Positions 8,447 to 17,411 of a DNA stretch of 64,000 nt are shown here, piece after piece. The translations under genes and the position numbers were made by a program. The notes beneath the pieces are model-generated. The model was given only the letters and a program-made list of their open reading frames with translations. It made no database searches and had not been told where the DNA came from. The DNA is from Gulosibacter sp. 10 (lineage in GTDB: Bacteria; Actinomycetota; Actinomycetes; Actinomycetales; Microbacteriaceae), in contig NZ_FUIC01000011.1 in NCBI RefSeq assembly GCF_900163695.1, forward strand, positions 1-64,000, given 5' to 3'. Each line of letters starts with the position of its first letter. Position 1 is the first letter of the stretch.

Positions 8447-9421
8447 ATGGCGAGCCAGGACTGGTTCGAGAAGGACTTTTATCAGACGCTCGGCGTCGAC
8501 AAGGACGTGTCCGAGGGCGACCTCAAGAAGACGTACCGCAAGCTGGCGCGGAAATACCACCCCGACTCGAACCCGGGCGACACTGCCGCGGAGGAGAAGT
8601 TCAAGGAGGTCTCCGAGGCCTACGACGTGCTCTCCGATCCCGAGACGCGCAAGGAGTACGACCAGATCCGCGCGATGGGATCCGGCGCGCGCTTCGCCGC
8701 CGGCTCGGGCGGCCCCGGAGGCGCGAGCGGCTTCGAGGACCTCTTCGGCGGCATGTTCGGCCAGGGCGGCGGCTACTCGAGCGCCGGCCGCGGCGGGGGC
8801 TTCCCCGGCGGCTACGAGGATCTCTTCGGCGGCATGTTCGGCGGCGGCGCAGGCTTCCAACGGGGCCCGCAGAAGGGCGCCGACCAGCGGGCATCCACCA
8901 CCCTGAGCTTCATGACCGCGATCCGCGGCGACACGATCGACCTGCAGGCCGGCGACGGCCGCGTCATCACCGCCCGCATCCCCGCGGGCGTGCGCGACGG
9001 CCAGAAGATCCGGCTGCGCGGCAAGGGCCAGCCCTCGCCGAACGGCGGAGAGCCCGGCGATCTCATCCTCGAGGTCTCGGTGCGCCCGCACCCGGTGTTC
9101 AGCCGCGACGGCGACAACATCGAGATCGCCGTGCCGATCACCTTCGCCGAGGCGGTCAAGGGAGCGAGGATCGAGGTGCCCACGATCGACGGCGGCACCG
9201 TCAAGCTCAAGGTCCCGCCGTTCTCGCAGTCCGGCAAGCGCATGCGCGTGAAGGGCCGAGGCGTCGAGACGAAGAAGCACAAGGGCGACATGGTCGTCCG
9301 GCTCGAGGTGGTCGTGCCGAGCCGCCTCACGCGCGAGCAGGAGGAGGCGCTCGACGCCTTCATCGCGGCATCCCCCGCGGACGACCCGCGCGAGGACCTG
9401 CTGCGCGAGGCGCGCAGCTAA
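8447..9421 (+). CDS. dnaJ: DnaJ-type co-chaperone without zinc finger
   Basis: A 324-residue J-protein that delivers substrates to DnaK and stimulates its ATPase. The J domain covers about residues 10-75 with HPD at 38-40. A Gly/Phe-rich linker follows and contains the phrase EDLFGGMFG twice. The two C-terminal beta-sandwich domains run from about residue 145. The four C-x-x-C-x-G-x-G repeats of class-I DnaJ are absent, so it is a class-II/CbpA-like protein at the dnaJ locus. AAGGAG precedes the ATG. It follows grpE after an intergenic hairpin. Confidence 0.93.
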   Translation: MASQDWFEKDFYQTLGVDKDVSEGDLKKTYRKLARKYHPDSNPGDTAAEEKFKEVSEAYDVLSDPETRKEYDQIRAMGSGARFAAGSGGPGGASGFEDLFGGMFGQGGGYSSAGRGGGFPGGYEDLFGGMFGGGAGFQRGPQKGADQRASTTLSFMTAIRGDTIDLQAGDGRVITARIPAGVRDGQKIRLRGKGQPSPNGGEPGDLILEVSVRPHPVFSRDGDNIEIAVPITFAEAVKGARIEVPTIDGGTVKLKVPPFSQSGKRMRVKGRGVETKKHKGDMVVRLEVVVPSRLTREQEEALDAFIAASPADDPREDLLREARS

Positions 9422-9469
9422 CCCGGCACGATCCACCCGCAGGCATGACCAGCAGAACAGGAGGCGACG

Positions 9470-9940
9470 ATGACGACGACACCACCGCGGCACGAACTCG
9501 ACGAGGACGCGCCGGTGTTCTCGATCGCCGTCGCCGCCGAGCTCGCGGCGATGCACCCGCAGACGCTGCGCCAGTACGACCGCCTGGGGCTCGTGGTCCC
9601 CGAGCGCACCTCCGGCCGCGTGCGCCGGTACTCGCTCGCCGATATCGCGAAGCTGCGCGAGATCGGCGAGCTCTCCGAGGCGGGCGTCGGCCTGGAGGGC
9701 ATCGTGCGCGTCATCGAGCTCCGCCAGGAGGTGCGGATGCTGCGCAGGCGGATGCGCGAGCTCGAGCACGAGCTCGCCGAGGAGCGGCTCAACCGGCAGC
9801 GGGTCTTCGCCGCGGGCCACGGCGAGATCATCGCCCTCGCGCCCGGCACTCGCGTGCGTGCGCGCAACGAGATCGTGCTGTGGGATCCGCGTCGAGCCCG
9901 GCTCGAGCACGACGAGGATCTGGGCCCCGACGCGGAGTAG
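9470..9940 (+). CDS. hspR: Heat-shock repressor HspR (MerR family)
   Basis: A 156-residue MerR-type winged-helix repressor. The DNA-binding domain (about residues 14-85) reads FSIAVAAELAAMHPQTLRQY and GRVRRYSLADIAKLREI, followed by a coiled coil rich in Arg and Glu. HspR with DnaK as co-repressor binds HAIR sites; two such sites lie before dnaK, closing an autoregulatory loop. CAGGAGG precedes the ATG. Last gene of the operon; a short GC hairpin (9960-9978) follows it without a T-run. Confidence 0.95.
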   Translation: MTTTPPRHELDEDAPVFSIAVAAELAAMHPQTLRQYDRLGLVVPERTSGRVRRYSLADIAKLREIGELSEAGVGLEGIVRVIELRQEVRMLRRRMRELEHELAEERLNRQRVFAAGHGEIIALAPGTRVRARNEIVLWDPRRARLEHDEDLGPDAE

Positions 9941-10058
9941 ACCTCCGCGCGGAGCGTCAGCGGCCCCCTTCGGGCCGCATGTGGGAAGCTGAACCGGCCG
10001 CAGCCGCGGCCGCGCCGGAGGAGGTCTCCGACGCCGCTCGAGTTCGAGGAGACCCACA

Positions 10059-10961
10059 GTGACGGCAGACCGCGAGTCCCGCAGACGAAGCGCCTCATCC
10101 GGCGAGATCGCGATGCTCGGGATCAGCCTCGTGCTCGTCGCCGGCCTCGTGGTCGGCATCGGCGCCGTCGCGGGCTGGGGTGCCGAGGCGCAGGCGCTCA
10201 CCGTCGTGCCGAGCACGGCGAGCGCGGCTCCCGAGCCGACCGCGTCCGAGCCGCCGGCCGAGCCGACTCCCACCGGTACCGATCCGGCGGACGCGCCGGA
10301 GGAGACCCCCGAGGAGACGGGGGAGCCCGGCACCGTGGCCGGCTACGACGGCCCCTACGACATCACCACCGCCTCGAGCGAGACCGTGCTCGTGAACAAG
10401 CGCGTGCCCCTCGACCCCGAGGACTACGCGCCCGAGCCGCTCGTGCGGCTCACCGACATCGACGTGCCCTCCATGAACGACCACTCGCTGCGCGAGGATG
10501 CGGCGTACGCGGTCAAGGAGCTGTTCGCGGACGCCGAGGCGGCGGGCCTCATGCTCGACGCCACGAGCGGCTACCGCGACTACGCGCTGCAGACCGACCT
10601 CTACTACGGCTACATCGACGAGATGGGCCAGGAGGCCGCCGACGAGACGAGCGCCCGCCCCGGCTACAGCGAGCACCAGACGGGGCTCGCCATCGACATC
10701 TCCGACCCGGGCGAGGCGCCCGACTGCATCCTCGCCGAGTGCTTCGGCGAGACCGAGGCGGGGCAGTGGCTCGAGGAGCACGCGTGGGAGTACGGCTTCA
10801 TCCTGCGCTACCCCGAGGGGCTCGCCGATGTGACCGGGTACGAGTACGAGCCCTGGCACTTCCGCTTCATCGGGGTGGAGGCGGCCGCCGCCTTCCACGA
10901 GTCGGGCGCCGCGACCTACGAGGAGTTCCTCGGGCTCGACCCCGCCCCCGACTACGAGTAG
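10059..10961 (+). CDS. VanY-type D-Ala-D-Ala carboxypeptidase (peptidase M15)
   Basis: A 300-residue membrane-anchored peptidoglycan carboxypeptidase that trims the terminal D-Ala of stem peptides. One transmembrane segment (about 17-39) is followed by a Pro/Glu/Thr-rich spacer (50-95) and the M15B catalytic domain. Zinc and catalytic residues are visible: His206 and Asp213 in SEHQTGLAID, Glu264 and His267 in EPWHF, and Arg173 in SGYRDYALQ. The start is GTG at 10059 with a GAGGAGA site upstream. It stands alone between hspR and a long non-coding stretch. Confidence 0.9.
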   Translation: MTADRESRRRSASSGEIAMLGISLVLVAGLVVGIGAVAGWGAEAQALTVVPSTASAAPEPTASEPPAEPTPTGTDPADAPEETPEETGEPGTVAGYDGPYDITTASSETVLVNKRVPLDPEDYAPEPLVRLTDIDVPSMNDHSLREDAAYAVKELFADAEAAGLMLDATSGYRDYALQTDLYYGYIDEMGQEAADETSARPGYSEHQTGLAIDISDPGEAPDCILAECFGETEAGQWLEEHAWEYGFILRYPEGLADVTGYEYEPWHFRFIGVEAAAAFHESGAATYEEFLGLDPAPDYE

Positions 10962-10997
10962 CCGCGTCCGGGCCGCCGCGCGCGGGCGCCGCGTCCC

Positions 10998-11062
10998 TCG
11001 GGCGCGGGCGCTGTGCCCCTCCGGGCGCGGGCGCTGTGCCTTCTGGGCGCGGGCGCTGTGCC
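10998..11062. repeat. Short tandem repeat, ~22-bp period
   Basis: The 18-base block GGGCGCGGGCGCTGTGCC occurs three times (11000-11017, 11023-11040, 11045-11062), with 4-5 base spacers. It opens an 887-base stretch without a convincing gene between the VanY-type gene and the DUF2207 gene. Confidence 0.8.
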
Positions 11063-11140
11063 CGGATGTGGTCGCTGCGTTCTGGGCGTGGTTTTCGCGC
11101 TCCCGGTGTGGTCGTCGATCTGGGTGTGGACGCCGCGGTT

Positions 11141-11230
11141 GCTCCGGTCGCAGCCCCTCCGGTCGCGGCTGCTCCGGTCGCGGCTGCTCCGGTCGCGGCT
11201 GCTCCGGTCGCGGCTGCTCCGGTCGGCTGT
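11141..11230. repeat. 15-bp tandem repeat array
   Basis: The unit CTCCGGTCGCGGCTG repeats with a 15-base period; the four central units are identical and the flanking ones diverge. A multiple of three would allow an Ala-Pro-Val repeat peptide, but no start signal or flanking domain supports a gene. Confidence 0.8.
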
Positions 11231-11279
11231 CGCGGAGCCGGACGCTCGTGGCGGGTTCAGTTATCCGCGGCGGATTCGG

Positions 11280-11625
11280 CTGATCCTGGCTGAGACGGAT
11301 GGCGCTGGGAAGCCGCATACGTGGCTGGTGCTGCTATGCGTCCCATCCGGGGCTGTTTGCTCGGCTGTCGCGCCGTTCTGGGGTGAATAGCCGGCGGCAG
11401 TCGCATATGTGGATGGCGGCGCTATGCGTCCCATTCCGGGTGTTCGCTCATCCGTGATGACGTCGTTTCTGGGATGTATGGCCGGTGGGAGTCGCATATG
11501 CGGCCGGTGCTGCCATGCGTCCCATTCCGGGCGCTCACCCGCGGTGGCGCCTTTCTGGGGCGTATGGCCGAAAGGAACCGTCTATCTCGCTGGCGGAGCC
11601 ATGCAGCCCACCCGCGCCGCTGTGC
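11280..11625. repeat. Array 1 of ~90-bp hairpin units
   Basis: Units with a period of about 88-91 bases; the shared core GCATAYGTGG to ATGCGTCCC recurs at about 11315, 11403 and 11494, with a decayed fourth copy near 11580. From the GTATGGCC block to ATGCGTCCC the unit spans exactly 48 bases, the same as in the array at 39.9 kb, so they are one family. Left GTATGGCC and right GG(C/T)(T/C)ATGC blocks can pair. Confidence 0.75.
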
Positions 11626-11740
11626 CGCCACCGCCATCGGCGTAGCGCCCCTGTCCGCGCTACCGCGCCGCTACCCGATCCGTGCCGTCACCCCATCCGC
11701 GCCACTGTGCTGCCACCCGATCCGTGCCGCCACCCTCATC

Positions 11741-11796
11741 CGTCGCACCGTCGCACCGTCGCACCGTCGCACCGTCGCACCGTCGCACCGTCGCAC
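11741..11796. repeat. 8-bp tandem repeat (7 perfect copies)
   Basis: CGTCGCAC repeats seven times without error and decays at the eighth. The 8-base period would shift reading frame at each copy, so this is not coding. It is a likely slippage hotspot next to the end of the DUF2207 gene. Confidence 0.9.
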
Positions 11797-11848
11797 CGTC
11801 GTGTCATCCGAATCGCCGCACCGTCGCGCCATCCGAATCGCCGCGCCG

Positions 11849-13714
11849 CTACCGGCCGCCCACCGAGCCGCCGCCGAACCCGCCTCCCGCGAATCCGCCG
11901 CCGCCGAACCCGCTCGCGGAGGCCCCGCCGCCCGAGTCGCCGCCGACCGAGGCGGAGGAATCGGCGGCCGTGCGGACGTTCGCGAGCGCGAGCGGGAAGT
12001 ACTGCATCGACTGGCCGGGCAGCCACGCGGGCGTGTAGTCCGCCTGCTCGTAGTGGTGCTGCAGCTCCTCGGTCCAGGACCTCTCGAGCCCGAGCAGCAC
12101 CGCGTAGGGCAGCAGCCGCTCGTAGACGTCGACGACCCGGCGCTCGTCGACCTCCACGCGCTCGGCGGTGCCGGCGCCCTGGAGCATCTGCAGGCGCTCG
12201 GCCTCCGAGAGCTTCATGTATTCGCGCAGCCCGTCGAGCCGCTCCTTCGCCGCAGCGCCTGCGTCGGTGCGCAGCGTCACCGGCACGCAGGCCCCGACGA
12301 TGAGGATCGCGATCGCGGCGATCCCCGCGCCGATGGCCCAGGGCGCCAGCCGTTCGGTGGCGGCGGGGAGCAGCAGGATGGTGGCGACGACCGCCGCGAC
12401 CACGGCGACCGCGCCCGCGATGAGCGTCCGGCTGCGGGCGCGCATCGCGGTCTTGGACTCGGCGAGGAGCCCCTCGTCGACCGCGGCGTCCGCGGTGCTC
12501 GTGGTGAAGCGCTCGTAGCCCTTGCCCACGGTCTCGTTCGCGTCGAGCGAGACTGTGCCGCCGTCGCCGATGAAGAGCGCGGTGTCGACGAACCGCCGCT
12601 CGAGCGGGTGCAGGCGGTCCGTGCTGCCCGTCTTGCGCAGGAGCGGCTTCTTCAGCGCATCCTTCCCGTCCCCGGGCTCGTCCCCGCCCTCCTCGATCTG
12701 GAGCACGCCGTTCACGCCGGCCCAGAGCACCGCCGCGGGGAACGCGTTGCCCTGGAGCGTGGGGATGAGCCGCGCCGCGAGATGCGGCGGCAGCTCCTCG
12801 TCCGGCTCGTAGCGGGGGATGACGGTGCCGCCGCGCGCGTGCCGGCTCGCGCGGAACTGGAAGAGCAGGAGGATCAGCGCCGCGAGGGCGGTCGCCGGCC
12901 CCGCCGCCGCGATGAGGTAGGGGCGCCAGCCCTGCTCCTCGAACAGCGTGAGCTCGGGCACCGTGCCCGGCTCGAAGCCGAGGTCCACGGTCACGGTCTC
13001 GTCGGCCGCGAGCGGCCCGGCGGCGTAGGAGTAGGCGAGGCCGCCGTCGTCGAGCTCCACGGCCTCGAGCTCGCACGGCGAGGAGTCGTCCGCGGCGCCG
13101 CGGTAGCAGGAGGCGTCGCGGAGCATCGCGCCGGCGAGCTCGGCGTCCACGCGGATCTCGGCGGCGAACTGCTCGATGGTCTGCGGGTGCTCGGTCGGCA
13201 GCAGGTTCGGGTAGAACTCCTGCACGGACTCGTCGTCGATGGTCGCGATGACGTCGGACAGCGAGTACTCGATCACGTAGGTGGTCTCGCCGTGCACGTA
13301 GTCGTCGTCGCCGATCTCGAGCGTCACCTCGCCGCCGCCGTGCGAGGACTCGAAGGGCACCGGATCGCCGTGCTCGTCGAAGACCTGCGCGGCGCCGAAG
13401 AGCATCTGCCCGTCGCCGAGCGCAAGGGGGATCGAGCGGATGATGCCCCTGTTCTGATCGTGCTCCGGGAAGTCGGCGACGACGGTCTCGGTCACCTCGA
13501 CCACCGACGTCGTGTGCACCTCGGGCCCGGCGCCCGGGCCCGGATGCCGGAGGCTCAGGTCCATCTCCACGGTCCAGCTCGAGAACGTGAAGTCCTCCAC
13601 GTCGGCGCGCGCGGATGCGGCGCCGGGGAGGGTCGCCGCGAGGGCGGCGAGCAGGATCGTGCAGAGCACGATCGCGAGCGAGCGGTGGGGACGGCGAACG
13701 CGGGCTGCGGTCAT
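11849..13714 (-). CDS. DUF2207 membrane protein with glycine-rich tail (paralogue 1)
   Basis: A 621-residue envelope protein of the DUF2207 family, of unknown function. A signal or first membrane helix (about 12-35) is followed by an outside domain with VEDFTFSSW, Asp/Glu-rich strands and the Y-V-H-G-E-T-T-Y-V-I-E-Y-S motif. One membrane helix lies near residue 330 and two more near 450-500. The last ~25 residues are glycine-rich, ending FGGGSVGGR. Start at the ATG behind GAGGAGG. A paralogue lies divergently 221 bases away and ends with the same residues. Confidence 0.85.
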   Translation of the reverse strand: MTAARVRRPHRSLAIVLCTILLAALAATLPGAASARADVEDFTFSSWTVEMDLSLRHPGPGAGPEVHTTSVVEVTETVVADFPEHDQNRGIIRSIPLALGDGQMLFGAAQVFDEHGDPVPFESSHGGGEVTLEIGDDDYVHGETTYVIEYSLSDVIATIDDESVQEFYPNLLPTEHPQTIEQFAAEIRVDAELAGAMLRDASCYRGAADDSSPCELEAVELDDGGLAYSYAAGPLAADETVTVDLGFEPGTVPELTLFEEQGWRPYLIAAAGPATALAALILLLFQFRASRHARGGTVIPRYEPDEELPPHLAARLIPTLQGNAFPAAVLWAGVNGVLQIEEGGDEPGDGKDALKKPLLRKTGSTDRLHPLERRFVDTALFIGDGGTVSLDANETVGKGYERFTTSTADAAVDEGLLAESKTAMRARSRTLIAGAVAVVAAVVATILLLPAATERLAPWAIGAGIAAIAILIVGACVPVTLRTDAGAAAKERLDGLREYMKLSEAERLQMLQGAGTAERVEVDERRVVDVYERLLPYAVLLGLERSWTEELQHHYEQADYTPAWLPGQSMQYFPLALANVRTAADSSASVGGDSGGGASASGFGGGGFAGGGFGGGSVGGR

Positions 13715-13935
13715 GCTTCCTCCTCGTCGGGTGGGCACATCCTATGGGGCCGGGCTGAGGCCGGCCGTGCCGCCGGCCTCGGCCCCGGCGCCGGCCCCGA
13801 TGCCGGCCTTGGCTCCGGAGCCCGGCACCGGTGCCGGCCTCGGCCCCCCGCCCCGGCCCCGGCACCCGTCCCGGCCCCGGCGATCCGACGGCGGACGGAC
13901 GAGGCGGCGCGCGCCGGTCTGCAAGACTGGAGCGC
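13715..13935. other. Low-complexity divergent intergenic region
   Basis: A run of GCCGG/CCCCGG-type imperfect repeats fills the space between the two DUF2207 genes. It must hold both promoters, but I see no clear -35/-10 pairs. The composition is almost pure G+C over about 130 bases. Confidence 0.6.
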
Positions 13936-15846
13936 ATGCGTGCCTCACCCTCCGCCATCCGCCGCATCCGCGCCCTCCCCGGGCTGATCCTCCTCGCGGC
14001 GCTCCTGCTCGTGACCCTGCCGGGGCTCGCCCCGCCCGCGAAGGCGGATGTCGAGGACTTCTCGTTCTCGAGCTGGCACACCGACATCGAGGTGAGCGTC
14101 GAGCAGGGGCCGTTCGGCGGCGACATCGTGCGCTCGCACTTCACCGAGACCATCGTCGCCGACTTCCCGGAGTTCGATCAGAACAAGGGCATCGTGCGGG
14201 CGATCCCGGTGCGGATGGGCGAGCAGACCATGCGCATCGAGGACATCTCGGTCACCGACGGGGCGGGGAACCCCGTGCCCTTCGAGCAGTCGCAGGGGCA
14301 CGGCTCGCAGGACATGGAGCTCTCCCTCGGCGACGACGACTACGTGCACGGCGAGACCACCTACGTGATCGAGTACTCGCTCGTGAACACGATGCGGGAC
14401 TACGGGTACGGCTGGCAGAAGTACTCGCCGAACCTCGTGCCGCCCTACCGCGATCAGCCCATCCACGAGTTCTCGGCCGACGTGCACCTGCCGACCGAGC
14501 TCATGCAGCACGCCGAGTCGATGCGGGAGAGCGAGGACCGCTACGAGGGCGTGAACGGCCTGAACATCGTCTGCTACCAGGACAGCCTCTACAGCACCGG
14601 CACGGGCGACTGCGAGGTATCGATGACGGAGGACGGCGCCACGACGACCCTGTCGATCGCCCCCGTGGACATCGAGCGCGAGGCGGTGACGCTCGACGTG
14701 TCCTTCGCAGACACGGCCACGAACACCGGCTCGGCGCTCAACGCCCTCACGTGGCCGCAGCTCGTCGCGCTCCTCGTCTTCCTCGGCACGATCGTGCTCG
14801 CGGCGATCGCGATCACCGTTCGCATCCGCGGGCAGCGCGCCAAGCCGCTCGGGCCGGTGATCACCCGGTACTCCACCGACATCGAGCCGGTGCGGGCGAG
14901 CATCCTGCTCGCCAACGGCGCCAAGAAGAAGGGGGCCGGAGCCTTCGCGCCGAACGTGCTCTTCGCGGCCGTGCGGGGCGTGCTCCGCATCGAGCCCGAC
15001 GAGGGGCGGAAGCCCTCCGAGAAGCGCACCACGCTGCGGCTGATCGGGGATATCGGCAGGCTGCCCTCGGTCACGCGCAAGTTCGTGAGGACGGTGCTCG
15101 CGCTGAGCGAGCGCGAGGGCTCGACGCGCACCATCGGCTTCCGCGATGCGAGCTTCGCGAAGCGCTGGGACCAGTTCCTCGACGAGCAGTACAAGGCCGC
15201 GCAGGAGTCGGGCGACATCGGCCCCTCCGCGCCGGAGCGGACCAGGAAGATCTTCGTGGTGGTCTCGCTGCTGATCATGGTGGGCGCAGCGCTCTGGGTG
15301 GTGCTCGGCTGGGCGCACGTCAGCGAGGACCTCATGGCGGGCCCGCTCATCGCCGCCGTCCTCGGCATCGCCGCGCTCATCTGGATGCTGAGCGCCCTCA
15401 GCTCGTCCACGATCCGCCTCACCGAGCAGGGGCAGCAGGCGTTCGAGGAGCTGCAGGGGCTCAAGCAGTACATCACGCTCGCGGAGGCCGAGCGGCTCGC
15501 GGCCCTGCAGGACGCCCACACCGCCGAGCGCACCGAGGCGGAGGGGCGGACCGTGATCCAGGTCTACGAGCGGCTGCTGCCCTACGCCGCGCTGTTCGGG
15601 TACACGCGCTCCTGGTCCACGATCCTCGGCCAGTGGTACGAGCACGAGCGCACCTCGCCGACGTGGATGCCCGACACCACGCCGGTGAGCAGCCTGCACA
15701 CGAACATCAGCCACCTCGAGACCTCCGCGCGCGCCTCCGTCGTCTACGAGTCGAGCAGCAGCGGGGGCTATTCGGGCGGCGGCTCGTTCTCGGGCGGCGG
15801 CTCCGCGGGCGGCGGCTTCGGCGGCGGCTCGGTGGGCGGCCGGTAG
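13936..15846 (+). CDS. DUF2207 membrane protein with glycine-rich tail (paralogue 2)
   Basis: A 636-residue paralogue of the divergent neighbour. It shares the signal segment, VEDFSFSSW, IVADFPEFDQNKG, GDDDYVHGETTYVIEYS and the tail FGGGSVGGR. Predicted membrane helices lie near residue 280 and 460-510. Function is unknown; the family is common in Gram-positive bacteria as surface-facing membrane proteins. The ATG at 13936 is followed at once by a signal-like segment; upstream sequence is low complexity. The PucR gene starts 4 bases after the stop. Confidence 0.85.
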   Translation: MRASPSAIRRIRALPGLILLAALLLVTLPGLAPPAKADVEDFSFSSWHTDIEVSVEQGPFGGDIVRSHFTETIVADFPEFDQNKGIVRAIPVRMGEQTMRIEDISVTDGAGNPVPFEQSQGHGSQDMELSLGDDDYVHGETTYVIEYSLVNTMRDYGYGWQKYSPNLVPPYRDQPIHEFSADVHLPTELMQHAESMRESEDRYEGVNGLNIVCYQDSLYSTGTGDCEVSMTEDGATTTLSIAPVDIEREAVTLDVSFADTATNTGSALNALTWPQLVALLVFLGTIVLAAIAITVRIRGQRAKPLGPVITRYSTDIEPVRASILLANGAKKKGAGAFAPNVLFAAVRGVLRIEPDEGRKPSEKRTTLRLIGDIGRLPSVTRKFVRTVLALSEREGSTRTIGFRDASFAKRWDQFLDEQYKAAQESGDIGPSAPERTRKIFVVVSLLIMVGAALWVVLGWAHVSEDLMAGPLIAAVLGIAALIWMLSALSSSTIRLTEQGQQAFEELQGLKQYITLAEAERLAALQDAHTAERTEAEGRTVIQVYERLLPYAALFGYTRSWSTILGQWYEHERTSPTWMPDTTPVSSLHTNISHLETSARASVVYESSSSGGYSGGGSFSGGGSAGGGFGGGSVGGR

Positions 15847-15849
15847 ACG

Positions 15850-17262
15850 GTGGCCGCATCGGATGAGGTGCTCAAGGTCGCCGACCTCGTCTCCACCGCG
15901 AGCCTCAACGTGCGGGTGCTCGCCGGCGAGGCCGGGATCGGCCGCGAGGTGCTCTGGGCCCACAGCTGCGAGCTGAGCGACCCGGAGCGCTGGCTGGGGC
16001 CGCACGAGCTGCTCATGACCGTGGGGCTCTGCGTCCCCGCCGAGCCCGAGGAGCAGGCGGCGTTCGTCGGCCGTCTCGACGATGCGGGGCTCGCGGGCAT
16101 CATGATCGGCGATCACGACACCGCGCCGGCCATCACGAGGCCGCTGCTCGAGGAGGCCGACCGGCGCGGGTTCCCGGTGCTGTCGGTGGTGAGCGAGACT
16201 CCCTTCGCCGTGGTGGCCCGACATGTGGCGTCGGGCACCTCCTCGGCGCAGATCCAGCAGGTGCTCAAGCTGAGCAAGCTCTACCAGGTGGCGACGAACG
16301 CGGACGACGACGCAGCGGCGCTCGTGCGCGACCTCGTCTCGCTGCTCGGGGTGGGCATCCGCGTCGAGGACCGGCTCACCGGGCTGACGATCGTGGAGGC
16401 CAACCCGACCGTGCCCGCGGGGCAGTCGCTGGAGACGCGCAGCTATCCGCTCCGCGGCACCTACGAGGCGGACCTGCATCTCGCGGAGTTCCCCCGAGAG
16501 CCCCTCGACGGCTTCCTCCTGGTGCACCTGCTCAAAGTGCTCGAGGTCAACATCGACCGGATCATGGGGGCGTTCACGCACTGGGCCGAACGCTCCGCGC
16601 GGGCGATGACCGGCCTGCTCAACGGCACCGTGACGGCCGAGGCCGAGGAGCTGCTCGGCGACGTCTCGCTCGCAGACGGGTTCCAGGTCGCCGCCTTCGG
16701 CGGGCGGGTGGCGCCGCACGTGGCACGGGGCGTCGTGCTGCAGCGCATGACCGTGATCGTGGGGCGCTCGCGGGTCGCGCACCTCGCGCTGATCCCGCAT
16801 CGCGAGCTCGCCCGCTTCCGGGAGTTCGTGGAGGGGACGGGGAAGACCTTCGGAGTCTCCTCGACGTTCACCGACCTCCGCGATGTCCGGTCGGCGGCGG
16901 AGGAGGCGGGCCGGGTGCGCTCGGCCGGGCGGCACGGCGGTCGCAGCTGGGTGGAGTTCGAGGGCACCACGATCTCGGTGCTCGCCCGCTCGCAGCGCGA
17001 GGCGGAGGAGATCGTGGTCGGGGTGCTCGGCCCGCTCGCCGACCCGGACGGGCACGCCGACAAGCTGCGGGAGACGCTCTTCGCGTTCCTGCGCAACGAC
17101 CGGCGCTGGCGCGAGACCGCCGAGGAGCTCGGCGTGCACCGGCAGACGCTCTCCTACCGCCTCAAGCGCATCGAGGAGGAGACCGGGCTCGACGTGTCGA
17201 GCTCCGCGGACCTCTCCTCGATGTGGATCGCGTACCAGGCCTGGCAGCAGACCCGCACCTAG
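15850..17262 (+). CDS. PucR-family transcriptional regulator
   Basis: A 470-residue regulator of the PucR/CdaR type. The N-terminal sensing domain spans about residues 8-125 and includes the typical GIGREVLWAHSCELSDP and ELLMTVG. The C-terminal helix-turn-helix is clear: FLRNDRRWRETAEELGVHRQ and TLSYRLKRIEEETG. PucR-type proteins control purine, amine and amino-acid use. The gene starts with GTG 3 bases after the DUF2207 stop. It lies just upstream of the FAD oxidoreductase and peptide transporter, which it probably controls (inference). Confidence 0.88.
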   Translation: MAASDEVLKVADLVSTASLNVRVLAGEAGIGREVLWAHSCELSDPERWLGPHELLMTVGLCVPAEPEEQAAFVGRLDDAGLAGIMIGDHDTAPAITRPLLEEADRRGFPVLSVVSETPFAVVARHVASGTSSAQIQQVLKLSKLYQVATNADDDAAALVRDLVSLLGVGIRVEDRLTGLTIVEANPTVPAGQSLETRSYPLRGTYEADLHLAEFPREPLDGFLLVHLLKVLEVNIDRIMGAFTHWAERSARAMTGLLNGTVTAEAEELLGDVSLADGFQVAAFGGRVAPHVARGVVLQRMTVIVGRSRVAHLALIPHRELARFREFVEGTGKTFGVSSTFTDLRDVRSAAEEAGRVRSAGRHGGRSWVEFEGTTISVLARSQREAEEIVVGVLGPLADPDGHADKLRETLFAFLRNDRRWRETAEELGVHRQTLSYRLKRIEEETGLDVSSSADLSSMWIAYQAWQQTRT

Positions 17263-17292
17263 TCTCGGCAGTTGTTCAAGTGGATGAAAACC

Positions 17293-17321
17293 TTGTCCGT
17301 ATGTGAATCAAGTCGTATAGG
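17293..17321 (+). promoter_or_regulatory. Promoter of the FAD oxidoreductase
   Basis: TTGTCC (17293-17298), a 17-base spacer and TATAGG (17316-17321) form a good -35/-10 pair in a locally AT-richer stretch. A 9-bp perfect hairpin (GGACGCCGG at 17362-17370 with its complement at 17376-17384) sits in the leader just before the ribosome site. Confidence 0.65.
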
Positions 17322-17411
17322 AGGGCGATCGACGATGGCCTAGCGTCGGATGCGCATTCAAGGACGCCGGCGGCACCGGCGTCCGCGTCGTATTCCAAGG
17401 AGTCATCCCTC

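Noticed and set aside
5684-10333. A 1549-codon open frame on the minus strand across the heat-shock operon
   Set aside because: It mirrors dnaK, grpE, dnaJ and hspR, which are certain. Long antisense frames are expected at this GC content, and the translation is low complexity.
11141-11293. A gene for an Ala-Pro-Val repeat protein on the plus strand
   Set aside because: Only the 15-bp repeat gives the peptide; there is no start signal, no signal peptide and no conserved flank.
13945-17139. A 1064-codon minus-strand frame over the DUF2207 and PucR genes
   Set aside because: Antisense to two supported genes; no start signal and no domain.
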